From positions 1-20,379 of the forward strand of contig CAZVEO010000047.1 of NCBI GenBank assembly GCA_964626385.1: a stretch of 20,379 bases of DNA, in the 5' to 3' direction. Positions 1 to 9,025 of this stretch are shown in pieces (the stretch's first letter is position 1; each line of letters opens with the position of its first letter). The notes under the pieces are model-generated. The model saw nothing but the letters and a program-made list of their open reading frames with translations, had not been told where the DNA came from and ran no database searches. Position numbers and translations under genes: made by a program. Source of the stretch: Scybalousia_A sp964626385 (GTDB lineage Bacteria > Bacteroidota > Bacteroidia > Bacteroidales > P3).

Positions 1-6
1 TGTGGC

Positions 7-1317
7 TTAACCAAAAATATCTTTCCAAGAAAATATTGTCATCAATACGCTACGCAAAAGCAAATAGGAAATAAAACCTGCCCAAAGAGCATTGTTGCTT
101 TGTCCAAAGAGAAAAAAGATAATAAAAAACGAAGCAGTGGCAAAGAAAATAGCATTTCTCATCATAACGGATTTTATCATTCCTATAAGAATGCCATCAT
201 ACAAAAAGGCAAGAAAGCCCGTTATAGGTATAAGAATAGTCCAAAACAAATATTTTTGAGCCACACGTATAACGTCTTTGTTGTTGGTTAACAAGGAAAG
301 TATATCTTTGGCAAAAAAGCCATAAACCAACACACACAACAAAGCCATTCCCACACCCCAAAGTATCAGTAATTTTACGGTACGTCTCAAATTCTTAATC
401 TCATTGGCTCCCGAGAACCTACCACAAAGCGACTCAGCAGCATAAGCAAAGCCATCCATAAAATAAGAAAACAAAGTAAACAACTGCATTATCAAAGTAT
501 TGACAGCCAACAAAGGCGAAGGCATTTTAGAGGAAGCAATGGTAAAATAGGAAGTGACTGCAATAATACAAATAGTTCTTAAAAATATATCTCCATTGAC
601 TTTAAAAAACTTGGTCATTGGCTCTTTCTTTAAAGCACGAGAAAAGGAAATATTATATTTTTTGAAATATTTGACAAAGAAAATACTCAATGTAACCAAA
701 AGACCAGAATATTGAGCAATAAGTGTTGCATAAGCCACACCATCAATAGTCATATTGAAACGCATAACAAACAACAAATCAAAGAGAATGTTTACAAGAT
801 TGATAAATATTGCTATCCACATTGGAGTTTTGCTGTCTTGCATTCCTATAAACCAACCTTTCAGAGAATACATACCAAGTGTTGCAGGAGCAGCCCAAAT
901 TCTAATATAAAAATATTGCAAAGCAAGGTTTTTGATATTTTCATCACCATCTATAAAGGTTTTTGCAATGAAACCTATGGGCTTTTGCAATATTATCAAA
1001 GTCAATGCTCCTACTATGGCAATAAAACAACTACGGGTCAATATATCAATTTGTTCTGTTTTATCTCCTGCCCCATAACTTACAGCAGTAAAACCGCTTG
1101 TTCCCATACGCAAAAAACCAAACAACCAATAGATAATATTAAAAATCATTGTCCCTATGGCTATGGCTCCAATATATTCTGCTTGCTTGCCACCTACGGA
1201 AATATGGCCAACAATAGCAGTATCAACTATGCCAAGCAAAGGCACAGTGATATTGGTTATAATATTAGGTATGGTAAGCCTTAATATATTAGTATTTAAA
1301 CTTTTTACACTTTGCAT
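7..1317 (-). CDS. MATE-family multidrug/metabolite exporter, DinF-like
   Basis: Inner-membrane antiporter of the MATE (MatE) superfamily, which exports organic cations or other small molecules using a Na+ or H+ gradient. The 436-residue length and the succession of about 12 hydrophobic segments fit a complete MATE protein with two six-helix halves. The N-terminal signature VDTAIVGH (residues 31-38) and the segment WLFGFLRMGTSG (64-75) are typical of the DinF branch. The ATG at 1317 gives a normal MATE N-terminus; the TAA stop is only 6 bases from the window edge, so the gene is complete. It is divergent from the peptidase gene at 1541. No clear -7 box was found for it in the 220-bp gap. The substrate cannot be read from sequence. 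Confidence 0.93.
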   Translation of the reverse strand: MQSVKSLNTNILRLTIPNIITNITVPLLGIVDTAIVGHISVGGKQAEYIGAIAIGTMIFNIIYWLFGFLRMGTSGFTAVSYGAGDKTEQIDILTRSCFIAIVGALTLIILQKPIGFIAKTFIDGDENIKNLALQYFYIRIWAAPATLGMYSLKGWFIGMQDSKTPMWIAIFINLVNILFDLLFVMRFNMTIDGVAYATLIAQYSGLLVTLSIFFVKYFKKYNISFSRALKKEPMTKFFKVNGDIFLRTICIIAVTSYFTIASSKMPSPLLAVNTLIMQLFTLFSYFMDGFAYAAESLCGRFSGANEIKNLRRTVKLLILWGVGMALLCVLVYGFFAKDILSLLTNNKDVIRVAQKYLFWTILIPITGFLAFLYDGILIGMIKSVMMRNAIFFATASFFIIFFLFGQSNNALWAGFISYLLLRSVLMTIFSWKDIFG

Positions 1318-1486
1318 AAAAAAATTACTTAAATCTGTAATCCCTTTTTATTAACCGCCTTATATTTTCTTTGTAATAACAAGAACGCTCATAATTTTCC
1401 CTATAAAACGCAAGTTTTTTTTAATTATTGTAGCAGGAGTTGTTGTGAGTTGTAATAGGTTATATAGCAACAAAAAGTATATACTA

Positions 1487-1519
1487 TTGTGTTGGATTGA
1501 GGTTAATTTATTATCTTTG
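1487..1519 (+). promoter_or_regulatory. Bacteroidetes-type promoter of the S46 peptidase gene
   Basis: A -7 box TATCTTTG lies at 1512-1519 (consensus TAnnTTTG), with TTG at 1487-1489 as a candidate -33 box (22-nt spacing, slightly long; another TTG at 1492 gives 17). The expected start near 1526 leaves a leader of about 15 nt before the ATG at 1541. That also argues against the longer GTG reading that begins at 1445, upstream of this promoter. Confidence 0.7.
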
Positions 1520-1540
1520 CTTTTTGAAAAATATGTTTTT

Positions 1541-3673
1541 ATGAAGAAAATACCTTTTATTTTAACGTTGATTATGTCCGTCTTTTTGGTCAATTTGGCA
1601 AAAGCAGACGGAGGAATGTGGTTGCCTATGTTGTTGTCTATGAATGAGGACGATATGCAGGCAAGAGGAATGAAAATATCTGCAAAAGATATTTATGATG
1701 TAAACAATGCTTCTTTAAAGGATGCTGTTATGCTTTTTGGTAGTGGATGTACGGGAGAATTTGTTTCAAATCAGGGCTTGGTCTTTACCAATCACCATTG
1801 TGGCTACTCCTATATTGTAAAGCACTCTACCGTAGAGCATGATTATTTGACCAATGGTTTTGTAGCAAATAAGCTGGAGGAAGAATTGCCTTGTCCAGGA
1901 CTTAGTGTAACAATACTTCAATATATGAAAGATGTTACAAACGAGGTTTTGCAAGGAGTGGACGACCAACTAAACTCTGAGCAAAGAGCTTCTTTGATAA
2001 AAATAAATATGGACAACCTTATTCTCAAAGAAACAGAAGGCACAGACCTTTCTGCTATAATCAAACCTATATATTATGGTAACCAATATATTATGTGGGT
2101 TAATAGAGTTTATAATGATGTTAGACTTGTAGCCGCTCCACCAAGCAATATAGGCAAATTTGGAGGAGATACAGATAATTGGATGTGGCCAAGACATACG
2201 GGAGATTTTTCTGTTTTTAGAGTCTATGCAGATAAGGACAACAAGCCTGCGCCATACCATAAAGACAACCGCCCATATGTTCCAAAAAAGTTTATGAAAA
2301 TCTCTTTGAAAGAAAAGAACGAGGGCGATTTTACTTTTGTTTTTGGTTATCCCGGTACTACAAAACAATTTCTAACTTCTTTTGCTGTTGAGCAAGTACA
2401 GAACTATGAAGACCCTATACGCATAAAACTTCGCACAGAAGTGCTTAACGTTTATAATCAAGCCATGGACGAATCTCCTGCCAAACGTTTAAGATATGCC
2501 TCCACCGTAGCAGGCATAGCAAACGGATGGAAAAAATGGCAAGGCGAGGTAAAGGGCTTGAAATTTCTTAATGCCATAGAGAAAAAGAAAGAATTTGAGA
2601 AAGATTACACCGATATTATTCCTAAGTTTGAGAAAATATATAATAACAACCTCCCTTACAAACTTAAAGAAATATATATTGGCGAGGCCGTGCTTTCTTC
2701 TCAAATGATGAAACAAGCAAGACAAGTGCTTAACCTTGTTAATCTTTGTTCTACAGACTCAACAAAAGAGGAAACAATAAAACTTTATACTCAAAAACTT
2801 CTCAACTCCTTGCAATCTTATTATAACAATGACTTTGCTTCTCAAAGAATAGTGGATAGTACTATTTTTGTCAGAACCATGACTATTTTTTACAATGATT
2901 TTGCCAAAGACAACTATTCTTTTCTAAACAATAGAGTAGAAAAAACTTATAAGGGCAATGCAAGTAAATATTTTGCCGAAGTATTCTCGCAAACCCTTCT
3001 CACAAATAGTCAAAAAGCAGAGAAATTTTTAACTAATTTTAAGAAAAAAGATTATAAAAAACTTCTTAACGACTATGCCATAGAACTTTTGTCTCCTATT
3101 TGGGGAGAATATATAAACAACGATATAGACCATATTGCACAAAACGAACATTCTTTGGATAGTCTTTATAGGGTATATGTTGCTCAAATAATGGAGAAAA
3201 ATAAAGAGAAAATGTTTTATCCCGATGCCAATCTTACCCTTAGGGTTGCTTATGGCAACATAGCCTCTTTTTACCCAAGAGATGCGGTTAAATACAAGCA
3301 CTATACCACCCTCCAAGGCATAATGGAAAAAGAGAATCCTGATATTTACGATTATGTTGTAGAAAAGAAACTTAAAGAACTGTATTTGAAAAAAGATTAT
3401 GGACAATATGCAAATTCTTTGGGTGAGATGCCTGTGGCTTTCATAGCAAGCAACCACACCACAGGAGGCAATTCTGGTTCTCCTGTTATGGACAAGGACG
3501 GCAATCTTATAGGTATCAATTTTGATAGAAATTGGGAAGGCACAATGAGTGATATACTTTACAACAAAGATTTGTGCAGAAATATTTCTTTGGACATAAG
3601 GTATTGCTTGTTTATAATAGACAAATTCTTAGGTGCTGACAATATTATAAAAGAATTGGAAATCATTAAATAA
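1541..3673 (+). CDS. dpp11: S46-family dipeptidyl-peptidase, DPP11 type (Asp/Glu-specific)
   Basis: Secreted serine exopeptidase of family S46 that releases dipeptides from peptide N-termini, usually periplasmic in Bacteroidetes, supplying dipeptides for amino-acid catabolism. The 710-residue product starts with a signal peptide (MKK, then a hydrophobic run, cleavage near residue 22). The chymotrypsin-like triad is visible: TNHHCG (His85/His86), HTGDF (Asp222) and GGNSGSP (Ser645). The DNW motif (212-214) matches the N-terminus-binding site of the family. Eighteen residues after the serine is Arg663, in NFDRNWEG. In Porphyromonas DPP11 the equivalent arginine sets the preference for Asp/Glu at P1, while DPP7 has glycine there, so I call the DPP11 subtype. 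The ATG at 1541 was preferred to an upstream GTG (1445), which would put 32 non-signal residues in front and lies before the promoter. Monocistronic, followed by a terminator. Confidence 0.95.
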   Translation: MKKIPFILTLIMSVFLVNLAKADGGMWLPMLLSMNEDDMQARGMKISAKDIYDVNNASLKDAVMLFGSGCTGEFVSNQGLVFTNHHCGYSYIVKHSTVEHDYLTNGFVANKLEEELPCPGLSVTILQYMKDVTNEVLQGVDDQLNSEQRASLIKINMDNLILKETEGTDLSAIIKPIYYGNQYIMWVNRVYNDVRLVAAPPSNIGKFGGDTDNWMWPRHTGDFSVFRVYADKDNKPAPYHKDNRPYVPKKFMKISLKEKNEGDFTFVFGYPGTTKQFLTSFAVEQVQNYEDPIRIKLRTEVLNVYNQAMDESPAKRLRYASTVAGIANGWKKWQGEVKGLKFLNAIEKKKEFEKDYTDIIPKFEKIYNNNLPYKLKEIYIGEAVLSSQMMKQARQVLNLVNLCSTDSTKEETIKLYTQKLLNSLQSYYNNDFASQRIVDSTIFVRTMTIFYNDFAKDNYSFLNNRVEKTYKGNASKYFAEVFSQTLLTNSQKAEKFLTNFKKKDYKKLLNDYAIELLSPIWGEYINNDIDHIAQNEHSLDSLYRVYVAQIMEKNKEKMFYPDANLTLRVAYGNIASFYPRDAVKYKHYTTLQGIMEKENPDIYDYVVEKKLKELYLKKDYGQYANSLGEMPVAFIASNHTTGGNSGSPVMDKDGNLIGINFDRNWEGTMSDILYNKDLCRNISLDIRYCLFIIDKFLGADNIIKELEIIK

Positions 3674-3690
3674 ACAATATTAAGTAAAAA

Positions 3691-3735
3691 AAAGAAAGAG
3701 CCTAAGTTGTGTAAAATACTTAGGCTTTCTTTTTA
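3691..3735 (+). terminator. Intrinsic terminator of the S46 peptidase gene
   Basis: Inverted repeat with the core GCCTAAG (3700-3706) pairing with CTTAGGC (3719-3725), extended by AAAGAAA against TTTCTTT with a 2-nt bulge, 12-nt loop, then a T-rich tail. It starts 18 bp after the stop codon. Confidence 0.8.
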
Positions 3736-3759
3736 TCAAAAAAAATAATGTCATATTAC

Positions 3760-3795
3760 AAAAAAAAGAAGCACCTTTTTGGTACCTCTTTTTTC
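3760..3795 (-). terminator. Intrinsic terminator of tRNA-Lys
   Basis: In the minus-strand RNA, AGAGGUACC (from 3789-3781) pairs fully with GGUGCUUCU (3775-3767), including two G-U wobbles, across a 5-A loop. A run of seven U follows. On the plus strand the same positions give A-C mismatches, so the hairpin is built for minus-strand transcripts, i.e. the tRNA just upstream. Confidence 0.8.
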
Positions 3796-3799
3796 TTTG

Positions 3800-3872
3800 T
3801 GACTAATCTGGGATTCGAACCCAGGACCCCATCCTTAAAAGGGATGTGCTCTACCGGCTGAGCTAATTAGTC
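3800..3872 (-). tRNA. tRNA-Lys (anticodon UUU)
   Basis: Complete cloverleaf read on the minus strand. The acceptor stem GACTAAT (3872-3866) pairs with ATTAGTC (3807-3801), with discriminator A at 3800. The D-arm is AGCTCAGCCGGTAGAGC. The anticodon stem CATCC/GGATG encloses loop CTTTTAA (anticodon TTT). The T-arm is CTGGGTTCGAATCCCAG. CCA is not encoded, as is common in Bacteroidetes. It has its own promoter (3900-3931) and terminator (3760-3795), so it is an independent unit after the transport operon. Confidence 0.97.
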
Positions 3873-3899
3873 GTAACCTTGTTAGGTCGTTTGCGAGTG

Positions 3900-3931
3900 C
3901 AAAATTATAACAAAATCTAATACTGACCAAA
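3900..3931 (-). promoter_or_regulatory. Promoter of tRNA-Lys
   Basis: Minus strand: TTTG (3931-3928), 20-nt spacer, TAATTTTG (3907-3900). This is a full match to the Bacteroidetes -33/-7 consensus; predicted start about 3893, a 21-nt 5' leader before the mature tRNA. Confidence 0.8.
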
Positions 3932-3976
3932 TAAAATAAGATAAAATGTTTAAATTATTTTTCTATAGTTTGTAAA

Positions 3977-5425
3977 TCAATTAGATAATTTTTGTTTTTT
4001 GCTTATAATAAATAAACCAATGTAGGTTAAAAGACCATTTAACAACAATAATTCAAAATCAAAAGAATAGTTAAACCAAGTTTTTGAATTATTATTTAGA
4101 ACAAAGCAAATAATCGGAGCAAGTATGCAAATCAAAGGTACAAGTTTGTCATTCACTAATCTTTTATTACTTAAACCAAAAGCAAATAAACCAAGTAAAG
4201 GACCATACGTTATACTTGCCACTTGATAAAGTATATCTATAAGATGCTCATTTTTGTTGTGATAGTAAAATATAATAACTATTATAAACAATAGAGCAAA
4301 GACTATATGTACCCAATGCCTAATATGAGTTTTTTGCTTTTCAGTCTTGTCTTTACGATTCTCAAAATTAAGAAAATCTATACAAAAGGCAGTAGTCAAA
4401 GAAGTCAATGCTCCATCAGCACTTGGATACAAGGCAGATATCAAACCTATAATAAATATTATAGAAGCAATAGGAGGTAGATAATTTATGGCTACTTGAG
4501 CAAAAAGGTCGTCTCCCGTTGCCTCTATGCCATTTTGTGCCTTATAAATATAGAGAGCCGAGCCAAGCATAAGGAACAGAAAATTGACAACAAACAATAT
4601 AAGCGAAAAGGTTATCATATTTTTTTGAGCAGAACGTATATTTTTGCAAGAAAGATTTTTTTGCATCATTTCTTGGTCTAAACCTGTCATTGCTATACAA
4701 ATAAACATTCCACCCAATATTTGCTTCCACCAGCAATTGCGAGAAATAGAATCTGTTTCTATAAAGGTGAAGTATTCGCTATGAGATATATGGTTTATCA
4801 TTCCACCAAAAGAAAAACCCAAACTATGAGCAATCATAAGGAAGCACAAAACCAAAGCCAAAAGCATAAAAGTAGTTTGCAAAGTATCTGTCCAAACAAT
4901 AGTTTTTACACCTCCCTTTATGGTAAAAGCAAGTATAAGCAAGAGAAACATCAATACCGTCAATTCAAAAGGCATTCCCCAAGCTTTGAAAACAAAGTTA
5001 TATAAAACTATTATAACTATAAACATTCTAAGACTTGCTCCCAAACAACGAGAAAGTATAAAAAAAGCACTACCAGTTTTATGGGAAAAATAGCCAAAAC
5101 GTTTTTCTAAATAGGTGTATATACTTACCAAATTAAGTTTGTAGTACATAGGCATCAAAACAAAGGCTATAACCAAATAGCCAAGAAAATAACCAAATAC
5201 CATAAGCATATAGGTAAACATTCTATCATTTACCCAACCCGGCACACTCATAAATGTAACACCAGAAAGAGATGCTCCTATCATACCGTATGCAACCACA
5301 AACCAGGGACTTTTTTTATTGCCCTGAAAAAAAGATTTAGCGTCCGCTTTGCGTGAAGTCAAAAGTGTTATTCCAAACAAAAGCAAGGTGTATAAAATAA
5401 ATACAAGAAAAATAATACCTTCCAT
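3977..5425 (-). CDS. Sodium:solute symporter (SSF/SLC5 family)
   Basis: Inner-membrane Na+-coupled importer of the SSF family. The 482-residue protein has about 13 hydrophobic segments. Family hallmarks: GASLSGVTFMSVPGW (50-64, TM1-TM2 unwound region), GGVKTIVWTDTLQ (171-183), TGLDQEMMQKNL (247-258) and YPSADGALTSL (333-343). The last resembles the SSAD-type segment near the Na+ site. The ATG at 5425 begins right at the first helix. It is the third gene of a minus-strand unit: 48 bp behind the Gate-domain protein, which is 41 bp behind the porin, so the three are probably co-transcribed. The solute is unknown; related phylum members are annotated only as generic symporters. Confidence 0.92.
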   Translation of the reverse strand: MEGIIFLVFILYTLLLFGITLLTSRKADAKSFFQGNKKSPWFVVAYGMIGASLSGVTFMSVPGWVNDRMFTYMLMVFGYFLGYLVIAFVLMPMYYKLNLVSIYTYLEKRFGYFSHKTGSAFFILSRCLGASLRMFIVIIVLYNFVFKAWGMPFELTVLMFLLLILAFTIKGGVKTIVWTDTLQTTFMLLALVLCFLMIAHSLGFSFGGMINHISHSEYFTFIETDSISRNCWWKQILGGMFICIAMTGLDQEMMQKNLSCKNIRSAQKNMITFSLILFVVNFLFLMLGSALYIYKAQNGIEATGDDLFAQVAINYLPPIASIIFIIGLISALYPSADGALTSLTTAFCIDFLNFENRKDKTEKQKTHIRHWVHIVFALLFIIVIIFYYHNKNEHLIDILYQVASITYGPLLGLFAFGLSNKRLVNDKLVPLICILAPIICFVLNNNSKTWFNYSFDFELLLLNGLLTYIGLFIISKKQKLSN

Positions 5426-5473
5426 AAACTCTTACTTTTTTTTTGATAAAAGAATAACGACCTAAAAAAATAT

Positions 5474-6655
5474 CTATATCAAAGATACCAACAAATATAG
5501 GAAATGTGCAAAGATACCAGCCATCAGTCCCCCTATGGTATGAGCAAGTATTGCTTTTGAAATAAGTTTTCTATATCCCAAAGAGTCCAACATTGCTGCA
5601 TGAGTAGAAAGATAACCACTCCAACACATACCTATAGCAGTACAAACAGCGACAGCATTGCCATCTAATATTCCCTCTTTTGCAAAAGAAGAAACCAAAC
5701 CTAAAGCGGCTCCTACACTACCCAAAGCCGTCATAGGAAAGGCTATAAATTCCATATGATTAAAACCAAACAACCACTCAAAAACCCAATGTATTTTATC
5801 GGCAAGCCAAGGTAAAATAGGCACACCCTGACCTATACCTCCATTGTAACCATCTGCAGGAGCCGAGTTGGTTATCAATAGCACCATGGTAGTAATAATA
5901 ACCACACCGGGTATAATAGCCATACCAAGTTCTACACCAGTTTTACCACCATCAAGCAAAGCATTAAGAGTTCTGATAAATATACCCTCCTTTTGTTCTT
6001 TTTCTTCTTCAAAAACTTCTTCCTGTTCTATTTCTTTTTGAGTCATCACAGGAGCATCCATATCAGGATAGGCTTTTAATGTAAATCTTTGCATCAAACG
6101 AGTAGAAATAATACTACCAAACACTGCACCACAAAGACCGACCAAAGCCCCCGAAAGATAGTTCTGCCCATAACCTATCATAGAAATAATAACCACAAAG
6201 CCCATACCAAAAGCAGTACCAAAGTTGGTAAGAGAAACAAGTTGGTATTTTTTGAAATAAGAGGCAAAATTTTTATCCTTAGACAAGGCTATAATAGCAG
6301 GGTTATCTGAAAGAAAAGTCATAACACCACCCAAAGCAGCAACACCGGGCAGGTTATACAAAGGCTTCATCAAAGGTCTTAATAATTTTTCCAAAAGATT
6401 GATAACTCCAAATTCCGCTAACATTTTACTCAAAGCACCGGTCAAAACTGTTATTCCCATCAAATAAAAAACAGTGTTAAGCAGCAAGTCGTGAGCAGTA
6501 CGCATTATTGTGTTCATCATATTAGCCATTCCCATACGAGAAGCCAATAATCCAAAAACAACTACTATAATTACCAAAAAAATAAGTGCTTCCCTTATTC
6601 TATGGCTCACATGTTTTTTTGTTGGTTTAGTTGTGGTTGTATTTCTCTGTTTCAT
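5474..6655 (-). CDS. Gate (nucleoside-recognition) domain membrane protein, spore-maturation-protein-like
   Basis: Polytopic membrane protein of 393 residues with two Gate-type halves joined by a very acidic cytoplasmic linker (about residues 200-225, rich in E and Q). The N-terminal 18 residues are polar and Thr/Lys-rich. The segment around TFLSDNPAI and the later CWSGYLSTHAAMLDSLG resemble the conserved faces of Gate-domain proteins annotated as spore maturation protein A/B or CD0519/CD1768-type membrane proteins. I chose the ATG at 6655 (MKQRN) over an in-frame TTG at 6694. The TTG would leave almost no gap to the porin gene and adds no recognisable sequence. No sporulation role is implied; Gate domains also occur in nucleoside and other metabolite transporters. 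The context between a porin and a symporter favours transport. Confidence 0.82.
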   Translation of the reverse strand: MKQRNTTTTKPTKKHVSHRIREALIFLVIIVVVFGLLASRMGMANMMNTIMRTAHDLLLNTVFYLMGITVLTGALSKMLAEFGVINLLEKLLRPLMKPLYNLPGVAALGGVMTFLSDNPAIIALSKDKNFASYFKKYQLVSLTNFGTAFGMGFVVIISMIGYGQNYLSGALVGLCGAVFGSIISTRLMQRFTLKAYPDMDAPVMTQKEIEQEEVFEEEKEQKEGIFIRTLNALLDGGKTGVELGMAIIPGVVIITTMVLLITNSAPADGYNGGIGQGVPILPWLADKIHWVFEWLFGFNHMEFIAFPMTALGSVGAALGLVSSFAKEGILDGNAVAVCTAIGMCWSGYLSTHAAMLDSLGYRKLISKAILAHTIGGLMAGIFAHFLYLLVSLI

Positions 6656-6696
6656 TATGATATTGTTTTTTTTATTTCTTAAAAAAATATTCAATA

Positions 6697-7680
6697 CTAT
6701 CTTTTAACTACATTTAACTTCCATGTAACTCCGAAATCTATGTTGTGCTTTTTGTCCTTATCGTTATAATAATAAACACAATGCAATCTCAAATCTTTAT
6801 TTTTCAAAGGAAAATATTCCGCTCCTCCTCCAAAGAAAACGTAATTATCCACATAATTAAAAGGAGTTGTATAAACAGAGGAATAACTTATAGGTTCTTT
6901 ATCATAGCCTCCCTTAATAAATGCGTCTAATTTATCCCTATAATTATAATTTAATTTACCAACAAAAGCATGGGTGTATTTTAAATCGTCTGCGTTGTTG
7001 TTTATTGTTTGAGTAAAATCAGCCTCAAGGTAAAAATTATTTATTTCAAATCTATTGCCTAAAGCCAAATAAAACAATCCTTTATCATTTTCTCCCTCTA
7101 CATAGTTGGCTGACCAAATGGTTTTCCACCAATCAGATATTTTTCCAAACCATGCCAAATTATAAGCCAATAAATCATCCTTATTTCCTAAGGAAAAAGG
7201 AGAATTAATTATCTGCAAATAAAGAATATTATCCTTATTGAAGGAATATCCCAAAGCTGCTCCTATACCATAACTTTGAGGTATTTCGTTGCAAAAGCCT
7301 GACCAATAATAAACATCTATAGGAGCATAATCATACTCAAATCCTCCAATAAAAATTTCTTGTTTACCCACAAGAAGCGACCATTTGTTGTCTATTTTCC
7401 AATCAAAATAAAGAAAATCAGTGGCGTTAAAAATATTATCCTCTGCAAAAGGGTTCTTGTTTAATCTTTGTCTAATACGATAGGAGATATTATCTGTTAT
7501 ATTGCCAAACATTTGAAAATTAAAAAAATCTCCTGTAAAATGATTGTAATACTTATTGTTGTCATTTACTTCATTATGAAAACCAGCACGGGCTTCAAAG
7601 AAAGCATTACTTATATGATTTTGTGCCTTTATGGAAATAGCACAGCACAAGGCTAATAGCAACAAAGTTATTTTTCTCAT
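6697..7680 (-). CDS. Outer-membrane porin, Porin_O_P (OprO/OprP-like) family
   Basis: The 327-residue product starts with a classical signal peptide (MRKITLLLLALCC..., cleavage after AQ at residue 20). It continues as alternating polar/aromatic stretches typical of a beta-barrel. The segment GKQEIFIGGFEYDYAPIDVY is characteristic of the Bacteroidetes Porin_O_P proteins, and the end (FGVTWKLNV) looks like a final outer-membrane strand. The ATG at 7680 was chosen because it begins the signal peptide; the in-frame reading from 7722 adds 14 residues in front and would start upstream of the -7 box. First gene of a likely operon with the Gate-domain protein and the SSF symporter: the porin would admit the solute through the outer membrane and the others across the inner membrane. 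Specificity is not visible. Confidence 0.85.
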   Translation of the reverse strand: MRKITLLLLALCCAISIKAQNHISNAFFEARAGFHNEVNDNNKYYNHFTGDFFNFQMFGNITDNISYRIRQRLNKNPFAEDNIFNATDFLYFDWKIDNKWSLLVGKQEIFIGGFEYDYAPIDVYYWSGFCNEIPQSYGIGAALGYSFNKDNILYLQIINSPFSLGNKDDLLAYNLAWFGKISDWWKTIWSANYVEGENDKGLFYLALGNRFEINNFYLEADFTQTINNNADDLKYTHAFVGKLNYNYRDKLDAFIKGGYDKEPISYSSVYTTPFNYVDNYVFFGGGAEYFPLKNKDLRLHCVYYYNDKDKKHNIDFGVTWKLNVVKR

Positions 7681-7719
7681 AAAAATGTTATAAGTTAGTA
7701 TTTGTAAAAAAATATTTTG

Positions 7720-7727
7720 CAAAGGTA
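7720..7727 (-). promoter_or_regulatory. -7 box of the porin-Gate-symporter operon
   Basis: Minus strand TACCTTTG (consensus TAnnTTTG), 32 bp past the queA stop codon; predicted start near 7713 with a leader of about 33 nt. No convincing -33 TTTG at the expected distance, so the promoter may need an activator or be weak. Confidence 0.55.
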
Positions 7728-7758
7728 TAAAAAAAACATAGTCTTATAAAATATTGCA

Positions 7759-8985
7759 TCAATTGTTATTTACTTTTAAAGGAAGAAAAAGACAAGCATC
7801 ACCATAGGAAAGAAATCTATAATCGTGGCTTAGAGCATAGTTATACACTTTTTTCCAATCCTCACCAATGAAGGCACTTACCAATAATAATAAGGTACTT
7901 TTGGGCTGATGAAAGTTGGTTACCATACCTTTTATTATTCTATACTTGTATGAAGGAGCTATTATAAGTTGAGTTTCTCCTTCTACATAGTCTTGATTTG
8001 TTTCGTCCAAAAAATTTATTATTGTTTGCAAAGCTTCTTTACTTGAAATGTTTGTTGGTTTTTCATATGGTTGCCATTGCTTTATGGACATAGTAAAGTA
8101 TTTGCCTTTTTCTAACAACTCTACGCCATACCAATACAAACTCTCTAAGGTTCTAACCGAAGTAGTTCCCACAGCAATAACATCGTTTTCCAAATGGTTT
8201 ATAATATTTGTTATAGTTGATTTGGTAACAAATATTTTCTCGGTATGCATTTGATGGTTACCTATGTTGTGCGAAGCAACGGGCTTAAAAGTCCCTGCTC
8301 CAACATGAAGAGTTACAAAATTTGTATCTATATTATTTTTTTCTAACTCCTCTAAGGTTTCTTCTGTAAAATGCAAGCCCGCTGTAGGTGCAGCAACACT
8401 GCCTTCATAATTTGCGTATATTGTCTGGTAATCTTGTTTATCCTGCTCTAATGAATCTCTGTCCAAATAAGGAGGCAAAGGTATAGTGCCAAACATTTCC
8501 ATAATTTCAGCAAAACTCTTTTTCCCCGTCCAACTAAATTCTACCAACCAACACTCCTTATCCGACTTTATTCTATTGGCAAATAATTCCACTCTTTCAC
8601 CATTCTTTTCTTGCTTTGCCCTTAAACCCCCATCTTTCCATTTCTTATTATTACCTATCAAACACTTAAAAACTACCTTCTCTTTTTGAGCAAAGGCTTC
8701 TTGTATTTCTGAGGGTTGCACAGACTCAAGACAAAAAATTTCTATTTTTGCTCCACTTTCTTTATAAAAAAACAATCTCGCATATATTACTTTTGTATCA
8801 TTGAATACAAGTAAACTATTTGCTTTTAACAACTTAGGCAAACAAGAAAAAATCTCATCTTTGGTTTCTCTGCCATTATAGAACAAGAGCTTAGCCTTAT
8901 CTCTTTGCTGTAATGGAAATTTTGCTATCTTCTCTTTTGGCAAAAAATAATCGTAATCCTCTATGACAATGTCCTTTGGATTCAT
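7759..8985 (-). CDS. queA: S-adenosylmethionine:tRNA ribosyltransferase-isomerase
   Basis: Cytoplasmic enzyme that transfers and isomerises the ribosyl moiety of S-adenosylmethionine onto 7-aminomethyl-7-deazaguanine in tRNA, giving epoxyqueuosine at position 34. At 408 residues it is somewhat longer than E. coli QueA (about 356). Family motifs: FNDTKVIYARL (61-71), SVAAPTAGLHFT (196-207), LHVGAGTFKPV (226-236) and H-Q-MHTE (244-249), and near the C-terminus MVTNFHQPKSTLLLLVSAF. Start ATG at 8985 gives the usual short N-terminus. It is 40 bp behind purS with no promoter motif seen between, so purS-queA is probably one transcript. The extra length lies mainly around residues 85-150, between the conserved blocks. 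Confidence 0.96.
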   Translation of the reverse strand: MNPKDIVIEDYDYFLPKEKIAKFPLQQRDKAKLLFYNGRETKDEIFSCLPKLLKANSLLVFNDTKVIYARLFFYKESGAKIEIFCLESVQPSEIQEAFAQKEKVVFKCLIGNNKKWKDGGLRAKQEKNGERVELFANRIKSDKECWLVEFSWTGKKSFAEIMEMFGTIPLPPYLDRDSLEQDKQDYQTIYANYEGSVAAPTAGLHFTEETLEELEKNNIDTNFVTLHVGAGTFKPVASHNIGNHQMHTEKIFVTKSTITNIINHLENDVIAVGTTSVRTLESLYWYGVELLEKGKYFTMSIKQWQPYEKPTNISSKEALQTIINFLDETNQDYVEGETQLIIAPSYKYRIIKGMVTNFHQPKSTLLLLVSAFIGEDWKKVYNYALSHDYRFLSYGDACLFLPLKVNNN

Positions 8986-9025
8986 ATATTAGTTTTGGTG
9001 TATCAAAAAATATTTTGAAAGCAAA

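Noticed and set aside
712..1284. 190-codon plus-strand frame opposite the MATE gene
   Set aside because: Antisense shadow of a strongly recognised transporter; no family features.
1445..1540. 32-residue N-terminal extension of the S46 peptidase
   Set aside because: GTG start lies upstream of the promoter's -7 box, and the ATG at 1541 begins a proper signal peptide.
6656..6694. 13-residue N-terminal extension of the Gate-domain protein
   Set aside because: Depends on a TTG start; the ATG at 6655 leaves a normal 41-bp intergenic gap.
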